A stretch of 16,091 bases of DNA from JALCLA01 sp965653565 (GCA_965653565.1 CBFHAI010000079.1:1-16091), one strand, 5' to 3'; shown: positions 1 through 15,458, counted from the stretch's first letter. Translations and numbers: made by a program. Notes: a model not told the origin generated them from the sequence alone.

Positions 1-50
1 GTCCCCACGTTCACGTGCGGCTTGGTGCGTTCGAACTTACCCTTTGCCAT
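1..50 (-). CDS. tuf: Elongation factor Tu, 5' end only (str-operon copy)
   Basis: Only the first 16 codons and two bases are inside the window; the gene runs off the left edge. The visible peptide MAKGKFERTKPHVNVGT is the near-invariant start of bacterial EF-Tu, the GTPase that carries aminoacyl-tRNA to the ribosome. The peptide stops just before the first GTP-binding loop. The ATG is at 48-50 and is preceded by a good ribosome binding site, GAGGAA (complement of 57-62). It lies 57 nt downstream of the fusA stop, the usual last position of a str operon (rpsL-rpsG-fusA-tuf). A second tuf ends at 15749, so the genome has at least two copies. Nothing can be said here about how similar the two are, because the visible parts do not overlap. 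Confidence 0.95.
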   Translation of the reverse strand, partial: MAKGKFERTKPHVNVG

Positions 51-107
51 GACTGCTTCCTCGAATCTTTATGAATTTGATCTTTGAACGTTCGGTCCGA
101 GCGATGC

Positions 108-2198
<2,091 letters not shown>

Positions 2199-2216
2199 TT
2201 CGAAAATCCTTTCCGA

Positions 2217-2684
2217 TTACCAGCGATAGTGAGCGAAAGCTTTATTCGCTTCAGCCATGCGGTGGGTTTCTTCGCGCTTCTTCACGGCACCGCCGCGGTT
2301 TTCAGAAGCGTCGAGCAATTCGCCGGCCAGCTTGCGGGGCATCGAGGTTTCGCCGCGCTTGCGGGCGGACTCGATGACCCAGCGCATGGCCAGGGCGGAA
2401 CGACGGGAGGAACGCACTTCGACGGGCACCTGGTAGGTGGCGCCACCGACACGGCGGGATTTGACTTCGACCGCCGGGGCGACGTTGCTCAGCGCCTTCT
2501 CGACCAGGTCGAGTGCGCTCGCATTCTTCTCGCCGATGACATCCATCGCGCCGTAGACGATTTTTTCCGCGACCGACTTCTTGCCGCTCTGCATCACCAT
2601 GTTGATGAAGCGAGCGATCGTCTGGGAGCCGTGTTTGGGATCCGACAAAATCGAACGGGTACCGGGCGAACCTTTACGGGACAT
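2217..2684 (-). CDS. rpsG: 30S ribosomal protein S7
   Basis: S7 is a primary binder that nucleates the head of the small subunit on 16S rRNA and lines the E site. The 155-residue product starts MSRKGSPGTRSILSDPKHGS and ends KAFAHYRW, as gammaproteobacterial S7 does. The basic, conserved segment GGATYQVPVEVRSSRR lies in the middle. In E. coli S7 is the translational repressor of the str operon and binds the rpsL-rpsG intercistronic RNA. The 65-nt gap here (2685-2749) is the place such a site would be, but I could not draw a convincing match to the E. coli structure. The ATG at 2682-2684 has only a weak Shine-Dalgarno sequence (AGGC), which fits translation coupled to rpsL. Confidence 0.98.
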   Translation of the reverse strand: MSRKGSPGTRSILSDPKHGSQTIARFINMVMQSGKKSVAEKIVYGAMDVIGEKNASALDLVEKALSNVAPAVEVKSRRVGGATYQVPVEVRSSRRSALAMRWVIESARKRGETSMPRKLAGELLDASENRGGAVKKREETHRMAEANKAFAHYRW

Positions 2685-2749
2685 GTGCGTGCCTGATTTG
2701 AAAAGATCGGGTGTTACGCGTTACGAAAAACGTTTGACGCGCTGCGGAC

Positions 2750-3124
<375 letters not shown>

Positions 3125-3141
3125 GCGAGGAAGACCCTGAC

Positions 3142-3170
3142 AAAAAAACGCAGGCCGATATATCCGGCCT
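3142..3170 (-). terminator. Terminator-like stem with T7 run in the rpsL leader
   Basis: On the minus strand a perfect 6-bp stem (AGGCCG / CGGCCT, complement of 3152-3157 and 3165-3170) with a 7-base AT-rich loop is followed by GCG and then seven T residues (complement of 3142-3148). It begins within about 10 nt of the predicted transcription start of the str promoter and ends 17 nt before the rpsL ATG. The layout is that of an intrinsic terminator or attenuator, though the GCG between stem and T run weakens it. It could instead protect the 5' end of the mRNA. Structure seen in sequence; function is inference. Confidence 0.5.
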
Positions 3171-3183
3171 ACTGAGACGGAGA

Positions 3184-3213
3184 AGTATAAAGTGCGTTAA
3201 CCCGTTCTGTCAA
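3184..3213 (-). promoter_or_regulatory. Sigma70-type promoter of the str operon
   Basis: The minus strand has a perfect -35 box TTGACA (complement of 3208-3213). The -10 can be read as TATACT (3184-3189, 18-bp spacer) or TTATAC (3185-3190, 17-bp spacer). The expected start is near 3175-3178, about 52 nt upstream of the rpsL ATG. This is the best promoter-like sequence in the intergenic regions of the window, and it sits exactly where the str operon promoter should be. Confidence 0.75.
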
Positions 3214-3226
3214 CGAATCGACAGAA
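3205..3226. promoter_or_regulatory. 7-8-7 dyad overlapping the str promoter -35 box
   Basis: Perfect 7-bp arms TTCTGTC (3205-3211) and GACAGAA (3220-3226) are separated by 8 bp, so half-sites are 15 bp centre to centre. The left arm covers most of the -35 hexamer of the promoter at 3184-3213. It looks like a protein-binding dyad. In RNA reading through from rpoC it could also form a small hairpin. No regulator is identified. Confidence 0.4.
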
Positions 3227-3255
3227 GGAGTTTTGGCTTTCCTTGTCCCGAACAC

Positions 3256-3274
3256 GAGGCGCATCCTGCGCCTC
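3256..3274 (-). terminator. Second hairpin downstream of rpoC
   Basis: Perfect 8-bp stem, GAGGCGCA at 3256-3263 and TGCGCCTC at 3267-3274, with a 3-base loop. It lies 59-77 nt after the rpoC stop and just upstream of the str promoter. On the minus strand it is not followed by a T run (GTGTTCGG), so it may be a transcription pause, an mRNA 3'-end stabiliser, or a Rho-linked end rather than a classic intrinsic terminator. Confidence 0.45.
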
Positions 3275-3287
3275 ATTTCGTATGTAG

Positions 3288-3309
3288 ATCCCGCCCTTCC
3301 GGGCGGGAT
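3288..3309 (-). terminator. First hairpin downstream of rpoC
   Basis: Perfect 9-bp stem (ATCCCGCCC at 3288-3296, GGGCGGGAT at 3301-3309) closing a 4-base loop that reads GGAA in the rpoC transcript, a GNRA-type tetraloop. It begins 23 nt after the rpoC stop codon. The following bases on the minus strand are CTACATACG, so there is no real T tract. It probably marks the 3' end of the rpoBC transcript, perhaps as a processing stop or a leaky terminator. Confidence 0.55.
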
Positions 3310-3332
3310 TTCAATCGATTTCGACTCTTGGT

Positions 3333-7538
<4,206 letters not shown>

Positions 7539-7564
7539 GACTTATGCTCCTTGGGCTTCGACGA

Positions 7565-11662
<4,098 letters not shown>

Positions 11663-11728
11663 GGGAGACACCGCCTCGGATTGCTGATGGATGGCGCGCA
11701 CGCCGTCCTGTGGATCACATGAATCGCC

Positions 11729-11775
11729 AGTGGGAAGTCGCTGGTATTGCCGGCACCAGCACGCCTTCTCCCACT
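11729..11775 (-). promoter_or_regulatory. Long imperfect hairpin before rpoB, RNase III-site-like
   Basis: AGTGGGAAG at 11729-11737 pairs with 11765-11775 (nine pairs, one bulged base at 11768). After a small internal loop, GCTGGT (11740-11745) pairs with ACCAGC (11755-11760) around a 9-base loop. The result is a 47-nt stem in the rplL-rpoB transcript, about 67 nt before the rpoB ATG. E. coli is known to have an RNase III cleavage site in this same intergenic region, so a processing site is the likeliest role. That role is inference by position and shape. Confidence 0.45.
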
Positions 11776-11872
11776 ACTTCCGACTGTCGACTCGCATCTG
11801 GAAGTGCAACTGAAACTTTTGAATCAGGACCAACCACTCAGCGAAAAATCGCGGTCCCGGTGAAACGGACAA

Positions 11873-11898
11873 GGCCCGGGAGCTTTCGCTCCCAGGCC
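11873..11898 (-). terminator. GAAA-tetraloop attenuator between rplL and rpoB
   Basis: An 11-bp stem (11873-11883 with 11888-11898) closes a loop that reads GAAA in the transcript, a very stable GNRA tetraloop. One pair is a U-G wobble. It is followed by TTGTCCGTTTC, a weak T tract. It lies 42 nt after the rplL stop, where E. coli has a partial terminator that lets only a fraction of polymerases continue into rpoBC. A leaky attenuator is the natural reading. Confidence 0.65.
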
Positions 11899-11901
11899 GT
11901 G

Positions 11902-11940
11902 GCTTGCGATAAGGCCCGCAAGCGACGCAAAGGCGTCGCT
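11902..11940 (-). promoter_or_regulatory. Two overlapping hairpins just after rplL
   Basis: The first stem in the transcript is AGCGACGC / GCGTCGCT (11921-11928 with 11933-11940), 8 bp with a CUUU loop, and its first base is the last base of the rplL stop codon. The next stem is GCTTGCG / CGCAAGC (11902-11908 with 11917-11923), 7 bp with an 8-base loop. The two share bases 11921-11923, so they cannot both form fully. They lie directly before the attenuator hairpin at 11873-11898. Confidence 0.5.
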
Positions 11941-12311
11941 TACTTGATGTCGACCTTGGCGCCGGCTTCTTCCATGTCTTTCTTGATCTTGGCGGCTTCG
12001 TCTTTCGACACGCCGTCTTTGAGCGTGGCCGGAGCCGACTCCACCAGATCCTTGGCTTCTTTCAGGCCCAGGCTGGTGATGGCGCGAACGGCCTTGATGA
12101 CGTTGACCTTGTTGGCGCCGACGTCGGACAGCACGACGGTGAACTCGGTCTTTTCTTCGACGACGGCAGCGGCCGGACCGGCAGCAGCCATCATCACGGG
12201 GGCGGCGGCGGTGACGCCGAACTTCTCTTCGGCGGCCTTGACCAACTCCATCACTTCGAGGAGGGTCATGCCGGCGATCGCTTCGAGGATCTGATCGTTG
12301 TTGAGAGCCAT
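11940..12311 (-). CDS. rplL: 50S ribosomal protein L7/L12
   Basis: L7/L12 is the multicopy acidic stalk protein that recruits and stimulates the translational GTPases. The 123-residue product has the three usual parts: an N-terminal dimerisation and L10-binding helix pair (MALNNDQILEAIAGMTLLEV, residues 1-20 and on), an Ala/Pro-rich flexible hinge at about 34-56, and the C-terminal factor-binding domain. The latter has the conserved KVNVIKAVRAITSLGLKEAK segment and ends GAKVDIK. The ATG at 12309-12311 follows AAGG about 9 nt upstream. It lies 63 nt after rplJ, and several copies per ribosome would require higher translation than rplJ. Downstream hairpins separate it from rpoB. Confidence 0.98.
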   Translation of the reverse strand: MALNNDQILEAIAGMTLLEVMELVKAAEEKFGVTAAAPVMMAAAGPAAAVVEEKTEFTVVLSDVGANKVNVIKAVRAITSLGLKEAKDLVESAPATLKDGVSKDEAAKIKKDMEEAGAKVDIK

Positions 12312-12374
12312 GATTGCGTAACCTTGTGGATAGTTTCTTGGGAAAAAATTCGCTGAAAGACGGGCCGCGGCGGA

Positions 12375-12875
12375 TTACGCCGTTGCGCCTTCCTTCTGCT
12401 CACCGATAGCCTTGAAGACGCGAGCCACGCGCGTTGCCGGTTCGACCAGCACGCTGAGGAACATCGCGATGGCCTGGTCGCGGGTCGGCAGCGAGGCAAT
12501 CATGTCGAGTTGCGAACCCGGCATCAGCTTGCCACCCATCGACACGACCTGAGCCTTCAGCTTGTCGTTGCCCTTGGCGAATTCCTTGATCAGACGCCCG
12601 GCGGAACCGGGGTCTTCCTGCGAGAACGCGTAGAGCAGCGGACCGACGAGTGCGTCCTGGACGCATTCGAATTCCGTGCCCTGCACGGCGCGCGAGGCCA
12701 GCGTGTTCTTCACGACGCGAAGATACACACCGGTTTCGCGAGCCTTCTTGCGCATCGCCGTCATTTGACTGACGGTGATGCCTGCGTACTCGGCAGCGAC
12801 CAGGGAGTGAGCCTTCGAGGCGACTTCGGCCAGCTCGGCGACTACTTCTTTCTTCTGGGTCAGATTGAGAGCCAT
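12375..12875 (-). CDS. rplJ: 50S ribosomal protein L10
   Basis: L10 anchors the L7/L12 dimers to 23S rRNA at the base of the stalk, and in many bacteria the L10-L12 complex represses its own mRNA. I place the start at the ATG at 12873-12875. MALNLTQKKEVVAELAEVA matches the family start, and a very strong Shine-Dalgarno sequence, GGAGGAG (complement of 12880-12886), is four bases upstream. The frame is open 45 codons further upstream, but that part has no family counterpart and overlaps the leader RNA. The product is 166 residues, as in E. coli (165). Recognisable segments are VYLRVVKNTLASRAVQGTEFE and AGRLIKEFAKGNDKLK. The C-terminal helix carries the L7/L12-binding region. Confidence 0.98.
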   Translation of the reverse strand: MALNLTQKKEVVAELAEVASKAHSLVAAEYAGITVSQMTAMRKKARETGVYLRVVKNTLASRAVQGTEFECVQDALVGPLLYAFSQEDPGSAGRLIKEFAKGNDKLKAQVVSMGGKLMPGSQLDMIASLPTRDQAIAMFLSVLVEPATRVARVFKAIGEQKEGATA

Positions 12876-12895
12876 TGCACTCCTCCATATGAACT

Positions 12896-12969
12896 CCGCT
12901 CGCGGCTCCTGCCGTTCGCGGTCCTGGGCGGTGTCGTCCGTGACGCCGGGGATGCGAAAACCGCATCCC
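12896..12969 (-). promoter_or_regulatory. Two stem-loops in the 3' part of the rplJ leader
   Basis: A perfect 8-bp stem (GGGATGCG at 12949-12956 with CGCATCCC at 12962-12969, 5-base loop) is followed in the transcript by a two-part stem. The second is CCGC (12896-12899) with GCGG (12918-12921) and CGGC (12903-12906) with GCCG (12911-12914), split by a 3x3 internal loop. The second ends 10 bases before the strong rplJ Shine-Dalgarno sequence. Neither has a T run. They may take part in translational or transcriptional control of rplJL and rpoBC. Confidence 0.4.
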
Positions 12970-13006
12970 GGTGGTGGCCAATCCGGAAACTTCCAGAAGG
13001 GCGGCA

Positions 13007-13117
13007 CCATCTGCGCAGGCCGGTTGCCCGATTACTCCTCTGGCCCAAACCGATGCATCCGTTCGGGTTGTCGCGCTTTCCCTGCGCCGGCTTCGAGGAA
13101 CCTGCGGTCTTTGACGG
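13007..13117 (-). promoter_or_regulatory. Ribosomal protein L10 leader (autoregulatory RNA)
   Basis: The RNA upstream of rplJ folds as the known L10 leader family does. The closing stem is CCGUC (complement of 13113-13117) with GAUGG (13007-13011). An asymmetric internal loop AAAGAC / CA follows, then CGCAGG (13101-13106) with CCUGCG (13014-13019). Inside, UUCCUC (13095-13100) pairs with GAGGAG (13035-13040), and CCCGAAC (13061-13067) pairs with GUUUGGG (13044-13050). The core, CGUCAAAGACCGCAGG with CCUGCGCAGAUGGUG, matches the conserved leader as I remember it. In E. coli the L10-L7/L12 complex binds such RNA and shuts down translation of rplJL. Confidence 0.8.
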
Positions 13118-13164
13118 CTCCCCGCGTGTTGCGAACAACGCGCGAGGTGCCCTCAAAACCTTCA

Positions 13165-13187
13165 GTGCGCGGCGTCGTGCCACGCAC
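13165..13187 (-). terminator. Terminator-like hairpin after rplA
   Basis: A 9-bp stem (13165-13173 with 13179-13187, one U-G wobble in the transcript) with a 5-base loop starts 16 nt after the rplA stop. It is followed by TGAAGG and then TTTT. The T run is late and short, so this is probably a leaky terminator that separates rplKA from rplJL-rpoBC, or simply an mRNA stabiliser. Confidence 0.45.
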
Positions 13188-13203
13188 CACATTGCGTTGA
13201 AAC

Positions 13204-13908
13204 TTACTTGGCGAGCGCCAGCGTCGACTGGTCGACGGCGATGCCGACGCCCATCGTGCTCGACAGCGAAACCTTCTGCAGGTACTGGCCCTTGGCCGCA
13301 GCCGGCTTGTACTTGATGAGGTCCGTCAGCAGCGCGTGCAGGTTGCTCTTCAGCGCGTCGGCGTCGAAGTTCACCTTGCCGATCGTGCAGTGGATGATGC
13401 CGGCCTTGTCGGTGCGGTAGCGGACTTGGCCCGCCTTCGCATTGCGCACGGCGCCGGCGGCGTCGGGCGACACGGTGCCGACCTTCGGGTTCGGCATCAG
13501 GCCGCGCGGACCGAGCACCTGGCCGAGTTTGCCGACCACGCGCATCGCATCCGGAGTGGCGATGACGACGTCGTAGTTCAGATCGCCGGCCAGCATCTTC
13601 TCGGCGAGGTCGTCCATGCCGACCACGTCGGCACCGGCGGCCAGGGCTTCGTCAGCCTTGGCACCGGCGGGCACGAACACGGCCACGCGCACGCTCTTGC
13701 CGGTGCCGGCGGGCAGCACGGTGGAACCGCGCACCTGCTGGTCGGACTTCTTGGCATCCACGCCAAGGCGCACGGCGACGTCGATCGACTCGACGAACTT
13801 CACCTTGCTGTTGTTCTTGAGGATCTTGAGGGCTTCGTCGAGAGCGTAGGTCTTGCCCGGCTCGACGAGCGTGCTGATTTGCTTGAAACGCTTGCTGATC
13901 TTTGCCAT
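13204..13908 (-). CDS. rplA: 50S ribosomal protein L1
   Basis: L1 forms the mobile stalk next to the E site that helps release deacylated tRNA. In E. coli it also represses translation of the rplKA mRNA. The product is 234 residues, the same as in E. coli. Conserved segments include MAKISKRFKQI at the start, RGSTVLPAGTGKSVRVAVF at about 60-79, LGPRGLMPNPKVGTVS in the middle (rRNA-binding region), and the C-terminal VSLSSTMGVGIAVDQSTL. The ATG at 13906-13908 is only 3 nt after the rplK stop, and its Shine-Dalgarno sequence GGAGG is inside the last rplK codons. The two genes are therefore translationally coupled. Confidence 0.98.
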   Translation of the reverse strand: MAKISKRFKQISTLVEPGKTYALDEALKILKNNSKVKFVESIDVAVRLGVDAKKSDQQVRGSTVLPAGTGKSVRVAVFVPAGAKADEALAAGADVVGMDDLAEKMLAGDLNYDVVIATPDAMRVVGKLGQVLGPRGLMPNPKVGTVSPDAAGAVRNAKAGQVRYRTDKAGIIHCTIGKVNFDADALKSNLHALLTDLIKYKPAAAKGQYLQKVSLSSTMGVGIAVDQSTLALAK

Positions 13909-13911
13909 GAC

Positions 13912-14340
13912 TTAGCCCTCCACCACCAGACCCATGCTGCGCGCGCTACCGGAAATGGTGCGCACTGCAGCATCCAGACTCGCCGCCGTCAGATCGGGCT
14001 CTTTGGCCTTGGCGATCTCTTCGACCTGCGCGCGCGTCACCTTGCCCACCTTCTCGGTGTTCGGGCGCTTGGAGCCCGAGGTGATGCCGGCCGCCTTCTT
14101 CAGCAGGATCGTCGCGGGCGGCGTCTTGGTGATGAAGGTGAAGCTGCGATCGGAATAAGCGGTGATGACGACCGGAATCGGCAGACCCGGCTCGAGCTTC
14201 TGCGTGGCGGCATTGAAGGCCTTGCAGAATTCCATGATGTTCAGGCCGCGCTGACCCAGCGCAGGACCGACCGGCGGCGAGGGGTTGGCCTGACCGGCCT
14301 TCACCTGCAGTTTGATGTAACCGACTACTTTCTTTGCCAT
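13912..14340 (-). CDS. rplK: 50S ribosomal protein L11
   Basis: L11 binds 23S rRNA helices 43-44 at the GTPase-associated centre and is needed for the RelA stringent response. The product is 142 residues, as in E. coli. The N-terminal domain has the proline-rich NPSPPVGPALGQRGLNIMEF at 19-38, the thiostrepton-contact region, unchanged. The C-terminal RNA-binding domain follows, with KKAAGITSGSKRPN and GSARSMGLVVEG at the end. The ATG at 14338-14340 follows AGGAG with an 8-nt spacer. That Shine-Dalgarno sequence lies in an odd palindrome (AACTCCAGGAGTT, complement of 14347-14359). An L1-binding control site is expected in this leader by analogy with E. coli, but I cannot point to it. Confidence 0.98.
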   Translation of the reverse strand: MAKKVVGYIKLQVKAGQANPSPPVGPALGQRGLNIMEFCKAFNAATQKLEPGLPIPVVITAYSDRSFTFITKTPPATILLKKAAGITSGSKRPNTEKVGKVTRAQVEEIAKAKEPDLTAASLDAAVRTISGSARSMGLVVEG

Positions 14341-14346
14341 TGCATT

Positions 14347-14393
14347 AACTCCTGGAGTTCGAGCGTCTGCACGCCGTCGGGCTGCGGGACTCC
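14347..14393 (-). promoter_or_regulatory. rplK leader with palindromic ribosome binding site
   Basis: In the transcript the rplK Shine-Dalgarno sequence AGGAG is part of AACTCCAGGAGTT (14347-14359), a perfect odd palindrome. The same ACTCC could pair either with the ribosome binding site (4-bp stem, 5-base loop) or with an upstream GGAGT (complement of 14389-14393). A small stem GGCGU / ACGCU lies between the two. This could be a simple open/closed switch, but the stems are short. Confidence 0.3.
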
Positions 14394-14410
14394 TCCGTTT
14401 GGTTGAAACA

Positions 14411-14485
14411 GGGGATAGGGATCAGTAGTGAGGGCGCTTCGACCCACGCCCGAGGGATGCGCCCTCGCTACTGACCCCTAGCCCC
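14411..14485. repeat. 27-bp-arm inverted repeat between nusG and rplK
   Basis: Left arm 14411-14437 and right arm 14459-14485 match as an inverted repeat at 24 of 27 positions, around a 21-base loop. In the rplK-direction transcript one of the three mismatches becomes a G-U pair. The right arm begins 6 nt after the nusG stop. No T run follows, so it is not a standard intrinsic terminator. The right arm has a short tandem flavour (CCCCTAG then CCCCTCG). It could be an intergenic palindromic repeat (REP-like or a small nonautonomous element), an mRNA stabiliser, or a nuclease site. Confidence 0.7.
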
Positions 14486-14491
14486 TCGCCT

Positions 14492-15052
14492 TTAGGCCTT
14501 CTCCACCTGGCCGAACTCAAGCTCGACCGGGGTAGAACGCCCGAAAATCAGCACCGCCACACGCAGGCGGCTCTTGTCGTAATTGACTTCTTCCACGGTG
14601 CCGTTGAAATCGTTGAACGGGCCGTCGATGACGCGCACCAGTTCGCCCGGTTCGAACAGCACTTTCGGACGCGGTTTCTCGACGCCTTCCTGCACCCGCT
14701 GCAGGATCGCGTCGGCTTCGGAATCCTTGATCGGCAGCGGACGATCGGCGGTGCCGCCGATGAAGCCCATCACCTTCGAGGTTTCCTTGATCAGATGCCA
14801 GCTCTCGTCGTCGATGCGCAGTCCGCCGCCTTCGCCGCTGGTTTCGATCTGCACCAGCACATAGCCCGGGAAGAACTTGCGCTCGCTCTTGCGCTTCTGG
14901 CCGCCGCGCATTTCGATCACTTCTTCGGTCGGCACCATCACTTCGCCGAACTTGTCCTGCATGCCCGCGCGCGCGATGCGATCGATCAGCGCGCGCTTGA
15001 CCTGATGTTCGAAGCCCGAATAGGCGTGCACCACGTACCAGCGTTTCGCCAC
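14492..15052 (-). CDS. nusG: Transcription termination/antitermination factor NusG
   Basis: NusG binds the beta-prime clamp of elongating RNA polymerase, suppresses pausing, helps Rho, and links polymerase to ribosomal protein S10. The product is 186 residues (E. coli 181). The NGN domain covers about 1-125, with RWYVVHAYSGFE at 4-15, FFPGYVLV at 60-67 and VMGFIGG at 94-100. The KOW domain starts near 134 (EPGELVRVIDGPF). IFGRSTPVELEF at 169-180 holds the S10/Rho-facing tip. A Gly-rich insertion of about nine residues (near 71-81) is absent from E. coli NusG. The start is GTG at 15050-15052, well supported by GAGGAG six bases upstream. It follows secE by 10 nt, so the pair is an operon. Confidence 0.98.
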   Translation of the reverse strand: MAKRWYVVHAYSGFEHQVKRALIDRIARAGMQDKFGEVMVPTEEVIEMRGGQKRKSERKFFPGYVLVQIETSGEGGGLRIDDESWHLIKETSKVMGFIGGTADRPLPIKDSEADAILQRVQEGVEKPRPKVLFEPGELVRVIDGPFNDFNGTVEEVNYDKSRLRVAVLIFGRSTPVELEFGQVEKA

Positions 15053-15062
15053 GATTTGCTCC

Positions 15063-15443
15063 TCAGGAACCCAGCAGCAGCTTGATGCCGCCGCCGAGAA
15101 TGAAATCGATCAACCCGAGCAGCAGGCTCATCACCACCACCACGACCAGGATCACGCCGGTGGCACGAATGGTTTCCTGGCGCGTGGGCCAGATCACCTT
15201 GCGCAATTCGAAGCGCGATTCGGCCAGGTAGGCGGCCGTGTCGCGGCCCTTCGCGGTGAACGCGAAGATCGCACCGCCGGCCACCAGGCCCGCGAACGGC
15301 AGCAGCGCGCGCAGCGCGCCGGGCATGTCGGCGAACCAGTAATAGGCCACGATGCCGCCGATCGCCACCAGGACGGCCAGCGCGTATTTCGCGATATCGA
15401 CTGCCGTGACCGGCGAATTGCTGTTGGAAACCTTGGCGTTCAT
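15063..15443 (-). CDS. secE: Preprotein translocase subunit SecE
   Basis: SecE is the small essential inner-membrane subunit that clamps the SecY channel. Counting from the ATG at 15441-15443 it is 126 residues, the three-helix form seen in E. coli (127). Hydrophobic segments lie near 20-40 (KYALAVLVAIGGIVAYYWF), 45-65 and 95-120. The conserved cytoplasmic motif ELRKVIWPTRQET precedes the last membrane helix. An ATG four codons upstream (15453-15455) is also in frame, but it has no ribosome binding site and begins immediately after a hairpin. The start I chose has only a weak GAG, so the start is uncertain by four codons. The gene lies 88 nt after tRNA-Trp. Confidence 0.95.
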   Translation of the reverse strand: MNAKVSNSNSPVTAVDIAKYALAVLVAIGGIVAYYWFADMPGALRALLPFAGLVAGGAIFAFTAKGRDTAAYLAESRFELRKVIWPTRQETIRATGVILVVVVVMSLLLGLIDFILGGGIKLLLGS

Positions 15444-15458
15444 CGATCTCGTCATTTC

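Noticed and set aside
3205..3226. SOS (LexA) box at the str promoter
   Set aside because: The CTG and CAG triplets are 12 apart instead of 10, and the Xanthomonas-type LexA box (TTAG-N6-TACTA, from memory) does not fit either.
11663..11701. 13-codon N-terminal extension of rpoB from a GTG
   Set aside because: The family N-terminus starts at the internal ATG; the extension has no counterpart.
12876..13010. 45-codon N-terminal extension of rplJ
   Set aside because: No match to the L10 family, overlaps leader RNA structure, and the internal ATG has a GGAGGAG site at ideal distance.
14330..14377. Leader peptide of about 15 codons overlapping the rplK start
   Set aside because: Its GTG has no ribosome site at a usable distance and the frame has no regulatory codon run.
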